Shown in pieces: positions 23,775-37,729 of a stretch of 64,000 nt of DNA. The position numbers were made by a program, and so were the translations under genes. The DNA lies in NCBI GenBank assembly GCA_027625915.1, contig JANTQA010000070.1:4779001-4843000 (forward strand). Reading direction: 5' to 3'. Origin of the DNA: Anaeramoeba flamelloides. Lineage: Eukaryota; Metamonada; Anaeramoebidae. The stretch's first letter is position 1. The number at the start of each line of letters is the position of its first letter. Below the pieces are notes generated by a model. It was given only the letters and a program-made list of their open reading frames with translations. It was not told where the DNA came from and made no database searches.

Positions 23775-24585
23775 GGGATAGTAAACGGGTGTTTGAAATA
23801 TTCCCGAAAATAGCCAAAATCGAAAATACTCTGAAATTTTTTAACCACATAATAACATGTTATGGACAACTTCTATGAAACATTGGTACCTATATACTCA
23901 GTTAAACGGTAAAATAACAAATTGACTTTCAGACAAAATATTATTTTTTGAATTTTCTACTTTAAACTACTCTAAAGAGGTTTTGGTACATTTTCAGTAT
24001 AGTTGGGTAATTGTTGGTATTTATTAGGGTAAGTGGATAGGTATGTCAGGGTATTGGTAAGGGTTGTGTTTGGTTTGGTATGGGTCTGTTTTGGTTAAAC
24101 CAGTTCCTTTTATTGAATATGAAGTTAAATAAAGTTTGGCTTGTGTCACCTTATGTCGAATATAAGTATGTGTTGTACGATTAGATATTATCCCGTTATT
24201 TTTGGATTGTATTTAATATTCCAAAATTATGGGTAATGATAAACAATTAGAAATTTTCAATTCAAGTACATTTTCTCTCATTTAGTTAATACCATTTCGA
24301 AATGATCAGAAATTTTACAGTCATCTAGGGTACTTATTCCTTTCACACAAAATGAGTTGAATACCATTCCCTAAAATTTAATTTTTTTGAATTTTGAAAT
24401 TTTCAGAAAAAAAATTTTTTTCGAAAATAAAGGCCAAATTTACCTTTATACTGAGTATTAGACTTCAGTATTTCATAGAAGTTGTTCAAAAGTGTTTTTT
24501 CGTTCTTAAAAATTTTTCGGGTATTTTCAATTTTTGGGTATTTTAGGGAATATTTGATAGATTCATAGTAAACCAAAAAAAATGT
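23775..24585. mobile_element. TIR element Z, copy 1
   Basis: About 810 bp with inverted ends containing AATATTCCC.AAAATA.CC followed by GAAAATAC. A diverged copy interrupted by element Y is at 37730-39095. No transposase frame. Confidence 0.7.
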
Positions 24586-26574
24586 TTTAGTAAATTGAAT
24601 TAAAAATCCAAAAAAAAATAAAACACCTTGGAATTGAAAAATGAAGTAAAAAGGCGAATTTTATAATCTAAAACCCACATTAAATACTTTTTTTCCAAAT
24701 GTATTATTGCTGTTAAAAGTTTGATCCATTTTTCGCATTTTTTTGTAAAGTTCCAAAATGCAACATATTTAAAATTATTTCAATGAATAATATTTTTTCA
24801 AAGTAGAGAGAAATTTTCTTATCTATAAAATAGTTTTCCAAAATACAATAAAAAAATAAAACAACAAAGTTTCATAATAAAAAAGTATAAAAAATATACT
24901 AAATTTTAAAAAAAAATATAATGATTTGAAACTTGATAAAAAATATAATTTATGTATTCAATACAAAGTTTGAAACAATTTTTTCTTTTTATTGAAAAAA
25001 AAAAATGAAAAAAACAATCAAATCTTTAAATTAAAAATTAACCCAAAATACTTTTTTGAAATTTGGGGAAAATTCAGCTTGCTATAGAAAGTTCTACATT
25101 TGAATTTGATGATTTTTAATCAATAATTAATAACACAATCTTAATTCATGAAGAAGACCATTAATAACCAAAAGGTTAAAAGTATAGTTAGATTTTATTT
25201 TAAATCCTGATTTTTTAAATATTTTCAAACAAATAAAACTAATAATAAATTAATAATTCTAATAAAAAATTATTAATAGATATATATATATATTATCAAA
25301 GAACTTATTTTAATAAAAATGGATCATTGTTTATACTTTTAATATTTGAAATAGAAAATTATATAATAATTTATAAATACAAGAAAGATAATAAATATTT
25401 ATAATTAAAATAAATGACCTTTTTTTTTTTTATAATATTCGTTTTTTCAATATCCACTTTATTATTATTGAATTTTTAAAAGAAGATTGAAATTCCAAAT
25501 TTATTTGTTCTTATAAAACTCACAGAAATAACTAAAAGTGTGATTTCCTTCAAATAATAAAAGGTTTTGGGAAATTTTTCTTTTGTCTATTTTGTAAAAA
25601 TATTTCAATTAAAAAAGATCCGAGGTATTTTGAATGAAAATTTAATCTGGAAAAATGAACCCTTTTAAAAATGATTATTCATTTCTCTAAAGTTGACAAA
25701 TGAAGTTGGTTTATCTGGTTTAATTATACCCCCGCGTAAATGTTTACTTATGTATCTTTGGGTTTAAGATCTTTTCTTTAAGAGAATAGTGGTTCTTGTT
25801 TATTTTTTTTTTTTCAAAAAAAAAAAAAAAAAAAATTAAAAACGTAATTCAAAAAATGATTTTAATCAATATTGAATAAAAAAGGGACAATAAAAAACCG
25901 TTCAAATTTATACATCCGGGAAGAATAGGATTATAATTAATAGTTACTATTTATTTATTTTTTTTTTTTTGTATAAATTTTGAAAGAATTAATGATAAAT
26001 AAAGATTATAATTTTTAATATCTAATTTACTTAATACCTCTTTTTAACACAATCTTAATCTTTCAATTAAAAAATAAGATTTTTTTTTTTCATAAATAGA
26101 ACGAAATTAATCGTTAAAAAATTTTTAATTCCGAAATTTGAGACAATAATCATAAAAAAAATACATTTAAAAGTGTTTAAAAAACTCAGTATCCCTTAAA
26201 AAATCTTTCTCTTTATTAAATAAACTTTTTCATTAATTTTGAATTTTTACTGTTTCTAAATTCAAAAAAATAAAGATTCAAAGCATACATAAAAAACTAT
26301 TTTTAATCATTGAGCTTTTAGAACCGCAAAAAATAAGTTTTAAGCAACCATTAGAAAAGTATTATTCTAAAAAAATCAAAAATTTTTGATTAGAAATAAG
26401 AGGGAATTTTCATTTTTAGGATATCACTAATATATAAAAAATTGGAAATTATGAATGTAATAAAACTATCAATTTAATTAATATTTAATTGTTGGAAGGT
26501 TTATTTATAATTAAATCAGCATCCCCATACTTCAAATTCGCGGGGTTATTATGTTTACTGTTATTAAACAGCAA

Positions 26575-27300
26575 AGTAGTGAAAAAAATCCCTGTCCTGA
26601 AAATAATCCCGGTAAAAAATTTTTAATTACGAATATTATGGAAATTGATATATAATTTCTTGTACTGTTATTTTCCAATTAATAAATGAAAATTTTTATT
26701 TCAAGTTCTAAAATATATACTAATTATTACTGTTACAATCAAATTAACAGAGCAAAAATTTTATCTTAGATTTCACTTTGGTAGTTTAGTTAAATGTCCA
26801 TAAATATAATTTCTAAATGATTAGTTAATTATTTTAGGATTTTTCTTCAACTAATTATTCATCTAAAAATATTTCGGAATCTGAACTAAAAATTTTCATT
26901 TTTTAATTGGAAAATAATAGTATTTAAAATCAAGTCCTTTTTTGAAGAATCAAATTTTTTCAATTAAGATTATTAATAAAACTACCTAAAGTTCATGAAA
27001 GTAAGGTGTCTCTAGAATACTCAAGCAATCGTTGATAGCATAAGTAGATCATCTTTTTTTGAAAAACAATCATGGTTTTTATAGAGGTTTAACATAATTT
27101 GGAAAATTTTTATTTTTAATTCTCTGGTTTTTTGATTAATTGAAAAGTGTTTTGAACAAATGTAATTTTATTAATCGACCTTCTAATTAGTGAGTGGGTT
27201 ATAATGTTTGATAGTTTGATTCTATACATAAAAGAGATCTAATTCATCAAAAGAAAAACAATTACCCTACAATTTTCCTAATATTAACGATGACATATTG
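26575..27300. repeat. Repeat C, copy 3
   Basis: Begins with the same GTAGTGAAAAAAAT as MITE-C and carries AATTGATAT.TAATTTCTT and ATTTTCCAATTAATAAATG. It ends near ATTTTCCTAATATTAACGA, which resembles the other inverted end of MITE-C. It looks like a longer family member. Confidence 0.6.
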
Positions 27301-27696
27301 TTTGAGTTTACTTTTAATTGTAAAATAAAAAGAGATCAATATTTTCATTTAGCTATGAAAAAAAATCACACTCTCTCCCAATAATTAAAATAAATCTCAA
27401 AGTCTTACCAATTCTATAATGAAACCAACAATTTCAACTGATTTTAAGAAATAAAATTTTGAAATGTTAGATACTTTGAAAAATCTTTTTTCTGAAAAGC
27501 TGAATGAAAATATGTTCCAATTATTTTGCAACAAATAGTACTTAATAAAAAAATGATAAAAAAGGTTTTTTAAATATTTTATTTTAGGGATAATTGTCAT
27601 TCAAACAAATAAAATTCTTTGAAATATTCGAAAAGTTTCAATAACAAAAGTTACAAAAAACAAATGAAAAATAGAAATAATAAATATTTAATTAAA

Positions 27697-30600
27697 TTAA
27701 AATAATAAATAAGAAATGAAGATTAATAAGAGTAAAAAAGAGAAACTTATTAAATTAGCAGGAGAAACAAGATCATTGCGATCCTCATTGCTTCCAACAA
27801 TAAGGTTAAATTTAGCTACTTTGCTTAAACCACATTTATCTGTGTAAGCCTCAAGTGTCACGACCGTAGTTGATGTCGAATCTGGCGCTGTACCTGAGAA
27901 TTGAAGATTTCCATCATCGAAATCAGCCCAACCAGGTTTGTCTGCATGAAACTTTAAGGTTAATCCCTGTGCCTGAGAAAATTTGGTTCTTTCAACTGCA
28001 AAGTTAAATACCTCTCCGGCATAAACAGTTACCTCGTCCAATTCTGAATTTTGTTTGATTTGATCTGCTATAATTTCGATTTCGAAGTCAGTGTGGATTT
28101 CGTTTGCCTCACAGGAATCTTTAATATACATGGTGACATCAAACTTGCCACATTCATCGGCACCGTCTGTACTGAATTTTTTCTCTGATTCGGAGAATTG
28201 TAACCAGGATTCAAGATCGTTCGATGTGTAACTTAGGTCTTCTTTATCGGGGTCTGTAAAGTCACCGCTTCCAAAGGTATAAGCTTTCTTTGTGTTGATT
28301 GTCCATGTTTGATCGGGTATTGCCTTGTTGATCACGGGAGGGTTGTTCACCACTTCAAAGACAAAGTCATTTTCTTCATTGCCAACATCGTTTGTTGCTG
28401 TGACAACAAGATTGAAAGTTTCAGGGCAGATTCCTGGGATTTCGTCGTTATCGATTAAGAAGGTTTTGCTTGCGGCGATGAATTTGATCCAAGTTGGCAT
28501 GTCGCCGTTGGAACGAGAAGCGGCGTATGTGAGATGGCCACCACTAAAGGCGTCATCGGGGATTGTGTAGCTCCAGTTTTCGAGCACCTGCTTTTGGGCG
28601 TCTGTTAAATCGGTGTAGACGTGGGGTTGGCTATCTGCAACGTCGATGTCAAAGGTTCCCGATGTGGACAGTGGGCATACATCTGAGGCAGTGACCTTGA
28701 CAGTATAGCCACGAACTGGTGTGTCAGGTGGCGTTCCGGTAAAGGTGCGGGTGGTGGAATTAAATGCGAGCCACTCGGGCAAGTCAGAGCCATCATTCAT
28801 TGTTGCTGTATATGTGAGTTCGGAGGTATCAGTAAATGCGCCCTCTGCGAATTGGTATTCCATTTCGGCGCTAACATCGGCGTCTTGGTTATCCAAGCTA
28901 TTGAACACGGGAGGATCGTTGATCAGCTCCAATGAAAAGGTGTCAGACGCGGAGCCACCACAGTCTGTTGCGATGACCTTGATGGTGTATGTCTTGGAGC
29001 AAATATCGGCCCCTGTACCCGTAAAATTTTTTGTGTCTGGATTGAATCCAAGCCATTCTGGGAGTGGCTGGCCGTTCGATTGCTCAGCGCTATAGATGTT
29101 CTCAGCATCGTTCGAGAACGTCGCATCATCGACAATGTAGGTCATCGATTCGCCAGTTTTGACGGATTGATCGACCAAATCCTTGTCATTTGATGGACCG
29201 CCGCCGGCACACAAATTACAGGTGTTGCCACTCCATCCGTCAATACATGCACAAACACCATCGGCTCTACACGCGCCCTTATCTTCGCAATCCAAAGTTG
29301 GATCGCAATCGGATGGCACTGTTGAGAGCCCCGCACAGGTGTCTTCTTCGCCAACCCAATTTGCAGTTCTCAGGTTCTGGTCTTCGGGATATCTCCAGAT
29401 GTTGCCCTTGGAATCCTTCACCATGAAAAAGTATGGGAGGCATTCGGTGAAACGTGTTCCTGTATATGTGTATGTCCCAAATCCTGATTCAACTAATTTA
29501 TACACCTGCCATTCACCGTCCGCCTGCCATGCGACAGCAGCCCACTCGGGTTGCTCGCCGTTTGACGATTCGTAGTAGCTTAGAATAAATTTAATGTTTG
29601 CTTGGTAATCAAAAACATGGCTACCTGCAGCTACAGGATGTTCTGGTTGTACAAACGACTGTTTGTTTGTTTCCTCCAAGTCAATTTTGTATCGATACCA
29701 GACCTCGAGTTCTGTTGTAAAATTGTATCCTGCTCCAGCTTCATTCACATCCTCAAACATGGCCTTTTTCCGAAGGCTAGGATTATTATTATCAGCTTTG
29801 CAGTATGTACCAACACGACCATAACCATCTTCACAAAATAAAAATTTACATATAAGGAAACTGTCGCCATCTAAATATGCAAGCCCAATGTTCGTAGTCT
29901 TAAGGTTATTATAGTTTGTGTATCCACTATTTTTAATTTTTTGTGTGTTATATTCAAAATACAAATAAACAAAACAAGAAGAAAAATAAAAATACAAGAG
30001 AAAATTTAATTTTTAGAACAACCACACCAAGGTAATAAAAAAAAATATTTGAAAAAAAAAAAATAAAAAAAAAAAAATTAAAGAAATTTTTACGCGTCTG
30101 ATAAACGATCAGCAGGATAACTACCATCTGAACCTCTACTACTCAGAAAATCCCCTTCAATCATATCAGTTGCATGTCTTTGGGCTGCGGTAACTATCTT
30201 AGAATTAATATATAATGGATTTAGTTTGTCTTGATAATAACTATCTTTCATGACATCTTCATTTTCGAGAATTTCTTCAGCAAACCAATCTTTGTCCTGT
30301 CTTCCCCAATTCAGACAAGTAAGGAGTGCTCTCGACTAAATTTTGTAAAATAATGAATTTTGGTTGAGTGTTTGGAAAAAAAAAAAAAAAAAAAAAAAAA
30401 AAATAAAAAAAAAAAAATTAATTAGTTTTTATTAAAATCACTTTTTATTTTCACAAAAAAAAAAAAATGTTTAATTCTTGTTTGTCCAGATTATTGTCAT
30501 TATGAGTTTTAATCACCTTAAATCCAAAAAATCATTATTTTCAATTTCTTGATCTTTTGGAAAGAAGCACGAGGTCAAAGAATAACCTGTCTAATGTTTC

Positions 30601-31179
30601 CAATTTAAGTAGATTATTTTTACAAAGAAAAACATAAAATTTTATTTTCAAATCATATTTTTTGGTGATTTAAACATACACAAAATTGAATTTTGTTTTG
30701 ATTTGTAAATTAGATTCGTTAAATAGGAAATTTCACAACCGAAATAATTTTTGAGGTATGCAATAATAGTATTTTGTTTGAAAAAAATGTTGAATACTAT
30801 TTGTTGAAAAAGAAATTGATCAAAATTTTCATTCAGCTTTCCAAGAAAAGTCTTTCAATAATCTGTATTTTTTAAACTGTTTATTTTTCGAATTTTTAAT
30901 TTCACTTTGAGAATTAGCTATGAGGATTTTTTATTCATTCTTGAGTTGAAATTTTTTTTTGAAAAGTGATTGAAAATTTTGATCTTTTTATTAACCAATT
31001 AATAGTTTTCTTATTTTTTTATAGAGTTTGTTTTTTTTTTTTGAGAAAAAATTATTTGATTGAAAATGTCAAATTTTGTCAAATCATTAGGTTTAAAAAG
31101 AACTAATATGTTGGAAAACAGATTTAAGTAATAAAGAGTTTTTTGTCAGAAAAGAAAAAAGAAATCTTTTTTGCGAAAA

Positions 31180-31210
<31 letters not shown>

Positions 31211-31347
31211 AAAAAAAATATCTATAAAATATTTACGTTCCAATTAGGGAGATTATTCACGGATCCACCATAATCACCGTCATTTGTTTTTACGTTTGCT
31301 GCAAACGTAAAAGAAATTAAACAAAAAGCAATAAAAAGAAATTTCAT
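27697..31347 (-). CDS. GPI-like surface protein with EGF-like module and five cadherin-like (dystroglycan-type) domains
   Basis: Likely cell-surface adhesion or recognition protein. Three exons on the minus strand: 31347-31237, 30335-30094, 29926-27697; all junctions are in phase and give 860 residues. The start is fixed by a signal peptide (MKFLFIAFCLISFTFA) in exon 1. Residues about 118-310 are a globular region I do not recognise. A cysteine-rich EGF-like module (CEDKGACRADGVCACIDGW) lies at about 315-357. Five repeats of 85-100 residues follow, each with a (P)(E/T)W(L/I) core and an F.GT-like turn, and three end in NDPPV- or NNPPV-like linkers; this is the pattern of dystroglycan-type cadherin-like or putative-Ig domains. 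The last 17 residues are purely hydrophobic with nothing after them, as in GPI-anchored proteins. The exons are visibly richer in G and C than the surroundings. No frame break over 2.2 kb. A calcium-binding role is not shown. Confidence 0.92.
30818..30984. mobile_element. MITE-B copy in intron 1 of the surface-protein gene
   Basis: 167 bp. The left end is GATCAAAATTTTCATTCAGC; the right end read backwards is GATCAAAATTTTCAATCAC. It is the best-kept copy of the family and lies inside intron 30336-31236. Confidence 0.85.
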
Positions 31348-32285
31348 AAAAAGAATTTTAAAAAAAATAAAGAAGATCTATAAAAAAAATCTTAAAAATT
31401 AAAAGATTATCATAATTTTTTTACCAAATTGAAGACATTTTTGAATAATATTGGTGAAAATAATCAAGACTAGTGAATATTTTAAAAGTTGTAATCTCTC
31501 TAGAGGAGAATTATTTTTCGCAAGAACTTACTAAATTTTCCAAACTTTGCCACAGAAAAGGCACCACAACTTATGGTAAGAGGTATTAGTGATCTTGATC
31601 AAAAAATATGTGAATTTCATTTTATTCTTCTTTTCAATAGAAAATTGAGAACTATAAAAAAATTGCCTTTACTTTTTCAAACCTGCCTTATTAATTGGTT
31701 TAAATCCTTGTTTTTAAATTTTAAAAATCCAAATTTTTAAAAAAATTTTGATGTTTTAACAGATCTCTACCAACTTGAATAAAAAAACGAAAGGGATTAT
31801 TTATGAAAGGATTGTGAATCATGAAGAAGTCCATTATATAAAAAAAAAAAACACAAACCTATATATGAGGTAAAATTAACGACTGAACATATCTTGTTTA
31901 TTTTTTTTTTGTTCGACACAAAATAAAGTTTTCCGAATTTTCTAAAATATTATATATTCGTTCTTTAAATCCAAATTTTGTTTCATCAATTGTGTCATTT
32001 ATTGGTTATTTTCCATACTTTAATTTTTATTTTGAAGTTTTGAGAAAAAGATTTCATAATCAATTTGTTAATATGCCTGAATAATATTTTCTCAATATAT
32101 TTATTTAGATTTGAACTCTTAATTCGTTTTTAAGTGAATTACAGAATGAAGGGGAATTTAAATTAAAACGAATAACACCTTCTTTTTCACCTCATGCATT
32201 TGCATTAACTTGAGATTTAATTTTTCGAATTTCTCTATTTGTCTTTAGTGAATTAAAATTTAGATCTTTAAAGGGAATCATTGAG

Positions 32286-32374
32286 TGATTATATTTTTCA
32301 TTTCTCAAGTAATACTAGTTTTTCTCAACACTTTTTGAGTGTTTTCAATTTTGAGTACAAATACATGGTAAAAA
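32286..32374. repeat. Left arm of a 2.8-kb inverted-repeat pair
   Basis: About 88 bp that match 35034-35121 in inverted orientation at roughly 95% by eye, including CAAGTAATACTAGTTTTT and TTTTTGAGTGTTTTCAATTT. Similarity stops sharply at both ends. Confidence 0.85.
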
Positions 32375-35033
32375 GATTTCCCCAAAAAGAAAGTTTTTAT
32401 TTTGCTCCAAAAATTTTTCCGACCAATATCTAAGAATTTTATTCAATATTACATTAAAGCAATAAAACAAAAAAGGACTTTACTTGAAAAGAAAAATTCA
32501 CAAGTTGTTACACCTTTTTTGAAAATTGATCTCTTTCAGTTTCTGGGTTGTTGTATCTCTGCAAAAAAAAAAAATTATCACTATTTTTTTGAAATCAAAA
32601 GGCTTTTTAAAGGTGTAACTGTCGAAAGACGAATTTGTTTGGTCTAGAGAGTATTAAGCATTTGGTGGGCATTGTTTAATACTGGCCAATGGTAGATTTC
32701 AACCATTACATTGGTGTGATCATACCCATCAAATGAAATTTATCCTTTTTTGTATTGTACTTTTTTTCAATTAATAGTTGAGGAAAAAAAAATTAAACAA
32801 ACTTTTCCAGAAGGTTTGTATGAAAAACGGACCAATACATCAATCAAATTTTAACCAATTTAATCCCCACCAATTCGTGTTTTCTGAAATTTCACTTTTT
32901 AGATTATTTTTTTGAAGTAAAAGCTGACAAAAAAAAATATTGTTTTCTTGAGTAAATAAAAGACATCCTAACTACCAATTTTGATCGTGTTTAAATATTA
33001 GTTTGTGCTTTAAATTTCTCAAGATATTTGGGTAACTAACCAAAATTTTCCTTTTTGAAGAGTGATAAGGATTATAATTACAAAAAGTGGCAAATTTATG
33101 TTAAATTAGTATTTGGTTAATGGTTTTTAGTAAGAAAACACTACAACTCATTTGAAATCATATCAATATGTCTTTTGAAAACTTTAGTAACTTACTTTTT
33201 GTCGAAAACCCTTAACGAATTTTTTTTTTATACTTTTCAATCGGCTTTTTTAATAGATCGCTCGACTCTTTCCACAGGTTTGATCAGTATTCAAACTTCC
33301 TCATTGAAGTGAAATTCAAAACTCAATATTCCAGATTTTTCATCCAGTTTGTAAATTTTGTTTTATGATTAAACATCAAATTTCCCTTTTCCTCATTAAT
33401 AGCAAAAAAAAAATTGCAAAAATTTACACCCTTCCACCATCAAAATTAAGACACCTGATGAAATTTTTAATTGAACTTTTCCAATATACTTTATTTTTTT
33501 TGAATTTTCGAGTGTTAAAATTCTTCAAAAATCATTCATTACTTTCCACTTAATATGATAAAATCAAAAAAAAATTAATATTAAATAAAATAAATCGTAA
33601 AAAGGAAACACGAGAATAAGACTAAGGTTTGGTAGTTAATAAATTTGAAATGGTAATTTTATAATTGAAAAGTATAAGTGGAGGTTATATCAAACCCTTT
33701 AAATGATCAATAAAACAAAATCTTAACCATTTACCATAAACTTTTAATGACACCTAATCAATCCTTTTTTTTCAAAGTGTGAAATGAAAATTTAATTTTT
33801 GAAAGTGTTTAATAACTCTTGTGTTCACTGGTATTCATTTTTGCAAACAGAAGACTGATCAACTGTTCCATTCTAATCAATTCTAATTCCACTTTTTTGA
33901 GTGTTTTTTAACTCTGTTAATGAGACAAAAAGTTAAATTATTTGATTGAAGATTTACACTATTTTATATCCATTATCTCAATTACTAAATTCAGAGTTAT
34001 TCATAATTTGAGCAAAAAAAAAGAAAAACAAAAGCTAATGAACCATTTGGGGTAGGGTTGTCCTAATCAAAAAGAAATCATAAGAAGCTCTTCCTTTCTT
34101 TTTCTCTAAATAAGATTATTATTTTGGCAAATGGAAACTTCTATTCAACACAAGTGTTGAAACAGAAAGATTTTTGCCCCAGTTCCAAAGATTGACGGAT
34201 TTTAATAAATCCTAATTCCATTTAAATTTCTTCTGTAAAATTGAAAACTTGGCATTTTCAATTCGCTAAAAAAAAAAATATTTTCTCTTTATTTATTAAT
34301 GACAAATGATTTATAAAAAATAACGTGTAATTCCAAACAAAAAGATTAGTATTTTCAATCAATATATTTCTGTCAAAAAAGTTCGATAATTAACATAAAT
34401 CTTTTCCAATTACAATTACAAAAACGAAAATTAATATTCTAAAAATGAAAATAATTGCAAAATATGAATGAACAAATAACTTTAGGACCGATTTTCTGGA
34501 TGCTAATACTAATTTTGAATCGAAATATATTATTAATTTTTACAACAATATTAATTCTTGGTTTAAGGAATTGTTTCTCAGTTTCGGTTTAATAATGTTG
34601 ACGATTAGTTTCAACTTGAGAAAATTTTTTAATCATTAATTACTTGATCGTTTTTTACCAAATGTTTTAAAATTAATAATCTGTTATAATTAACTGTTTA
34701 TAAAGAAATTGTCAAAAGAATCCATTTTTAAATATTATTTATTGGAAAAAAATTAGTGATTTTTTTTAAAATCTCAAAAAATATTATTTTTTGATATTTC
34801 CCCTCTTGTCTTCAAGAAATTGCAAAAAGTACTCACATTTCTAAAATATAAATCAAATTGAGACTTCAATTTGATTTTTTTTTTGGAAAAGACAGATACT
34901 AGAATTTCGAAACAACAAATAGTTTTTGTGTCTCAAATATTTGCAATCAAATTCTTGTGTAAAAGGTTTTCTTCGAAAAAACCATTAATTCTTTCGACTT
35001 TGTAATCACCCTTTTATTTGGGGTTGTCATTGT

Positions 35034-35121
35034 ACCATGTATTTTTACTCAAAATTGAAAACACTCAAAAAGTATTGAGAAAAAACTAGTATTACTTGAG
35101 AAATGAAAAATATAATCACTA
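35034..35121. repeat. Right arm of the 2.8-kb inverted-repeat pair
   Basis: Inverted partner of 32286-32374. The enclosed segment has only short frames (for example 32402-32647 and 33365-33553), none recognisable. Confidence 0.85.
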
Positions 35122-37729
35122 AAATATCTTTATCCAATTATAATTCCAATAAATAAACAGAGATAACAAATAACATCCTTCTTTATTGAGAAATGTTTGA
35201 GTAAAAGATAAAATGGAAAAAGTATAAGAAGTTCAAATTTTTTCTCATTTGGTTTTTCCAATTGGATCCTTTTAAAAAAGCAAAGTTAAACTCGAATTTT
35301 TTATGAAACAAACCTCAATGAAAATTAAAAAGAAAGAACTCATAAAAGAAAAAATAAATGGTTAACACCAAAATAAAGAAGTAAAATCCTGAGACAAAAT
35401 ACATGAATGATTTTTTTAGATATGATGTTTTAGTCGGGGTTTTTCTTTGATTGATCAATTATGAAAAATTTGTTCAATAAATTGAATATTTTTGAGATCT
35501 GTAAAAAAAAGAATTTATATTTCAAGAATAAACGATTATTTAAATTGTTTTTATTGGATTGATTAGAAAATAATTAAATGGGTTGTTCTTTGTTGTTAAT
35601 TTCTTTCATTTTTAAATTGATTTTTCTTTTAGTTTTAGGGTTTCTGTGATTCTTTTAAAGTTACCAATTAAATAAAGAGTTTATCTTTTTTTCGTTTTTT
35701 CATAATTTTTCTAATTTATACCCCCTCAAATATCTCAATTCCTTCCCATTGAATAAAAAAAATTATTAACCAAAGGAAAAAATGTTGTTTGATTCACTTT
35801 TGGAAACACTTCTTCTTTTTATTGAAAATCTGAGGATTTTATATTTGCATTTTGTTATCAAAATCTATTTCCTAAGTCCCTCAAACATTTCAAATTAAAT
35901 CCCAAGATCCGTAATGAAAGCGTATCTTTTCGGATTAGTAAAAAAAAAGATCACATTTTAATCCATTAAAAATAAATTTTTAAACACCATCAAGAATCAT
36001 ACCTTATAACTCATCAGCCATTTAGTTTTATTATTTGATTTCATAAAGATGAAAAAGACCTGGTGATACTATTATTTGAATCATTAATGAGAAAAAAATT
36101 TTATTTCTTTTTCCGTATTTTTTTTGGACAAATACTGTTAATAAATTACAACCCAAACCAAATCGAATAATTTGATCGAAATAGGTTGTTGTCAAAGAAA
36201 CTCGATTTAAAAATGTAAATTTTTTAAAATGAAGTGAATATTTTTTCCACTTTATTGAACAAAACACTTTAGAACAAAATATTTTTCTTATTTTTTGAGT
36301 TTAAAGTTTCAAAAAACCTTAGGTCAACCCGTTCGAAAAATCATGAAATCACTGTTAATTTGTAAAAAAAAGATCAAAATTTTCATTCAGCTCAAAAAAA
36401 CACCCTCAAGATTTAAAATGCCTTTCTAAATTCTTTCAATTTTTAACGAGAAAATTAATAGTTTCGACTGATTTTTAGATTTAAGAGTTTAAATTCTAAA
36501 GGATTTAAGGGATTAGCGTCTACCAACGAGAAGCCGAAGATCATAGTATTTTGCTATTTGGGGTTAAAAACATTAGTTCGACATGGTTCAAATAGCTCTA
36601 AAAAATCGATTAGTCAATACGAATATTTGTTGATCTTCATTAATTAAAAAGGATTCATTCAATTGTTAAAAAACCCCATCAATTTCAGAATAAAAATCTG
36701 CATTTCGCCATAAATTTAAAGGTTCAATTATCAATATTCAGACTACAAAGTTACAAAATATCTTTCTTAAATTTGTGGCGAGATGTTGATTAGTTACTAA
36801 AAAATTCGTTTTTTTTAAATATTAAATAATTAACGAATGAATTTTTTGATAAATTCTTTCTGAAATATGATAAACTTATTGATCTTACAATTAGTCTTAT
36901 AAAAAGGAAACAAAACTAATTAGTATTTGGGGTTTTATATTGATTATTATTGATTTAAAGCATTCAAATTCAAAAAAAAAAAAAAATACCATACATAAAA
37001 AAATTCCCTATCTAGATTTTTAATTGTGAATTTTAGTAAAATTGATATGTAATTTCATTAAATAATTAAGGACTATGTTCTCAGGAGAAAAAAGTGAAAT
37101 AATCAATAAAATAACCCTTGAAAGAGTTATTTAATCCAAGTAATATTTGTCCAAGGAGAAATACTTTTTGAAAAAATGTGAAATTTTCACAATTTCAACA
37201 ATTTTCACAATTTTTACCTTGTTAGATCATACAATAAAAATTTGATTTTAATATTTTGGAATTTCCATTTCAACTTTCAGAACTCAGACTATTTTCTTGA
37301 ACTGTTCTAAATATTTTTTACATTTGCTTTTACAAGTTTAAAATGTTCTCAAATTTGAAATGCACTTGAAAATCCCTAAAAGTCAGCTTTTTGCAATTAT
37401 TTTTTTTGTTATTTAAAATTTTCCTTTCCATTGAAAAAGAAAGAAAAAGTTTGTGTAAAAAGGTAAAGATGATAAAAAATTATTTTTTTTTGTCCAATTT
37501 CTTCTATGTGTGATTTCTTTGAGAGAAGTGAAAGTGAAATAACACAATTACTCAACCCCCTCAAGGGTGGGAACCTAGCCCTTAACCAATTGATTATTTT
37601 GACAAATTATTTCAGAAATATTCGAAATCCATTGATGTTAAAATTCTCTTAATCAAAAGGAAACAAATATAACCAGTCTTTGGGCTTTTCGGTCAATATG
37701 ATTATTGGGTTAATCTTTGAATTTAAAAA

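Larger units (their letters stand above)
21469..27696. other. Repeat-filled intergenic region, no host gene seen
   Basis: About 6.2 kb made largely of repeats: a TA/ATT microsatellite (21979-22032), TIR element T1, repeat X split by element Y, TIR element Z and repeat C. The remaining sequence (about 24590-26570 and 27300-27696) is AT-rich with no frame I can support. Confidence 0.7.

Noticed and set aside
28325-29841. Several open frames of 60-130 residues on the opposite strand and in other frames
   Set aside because: They are shadows of the surface-protein exon 27697-29926, whose better base composition leaves other frames open; none resembles a protein family.
36520-36610. tRNA-like stretch with GGTTCAAATAG
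   Set aside because: No acceptor stem, no matching A box and no cloverleaf could be folded by eye.
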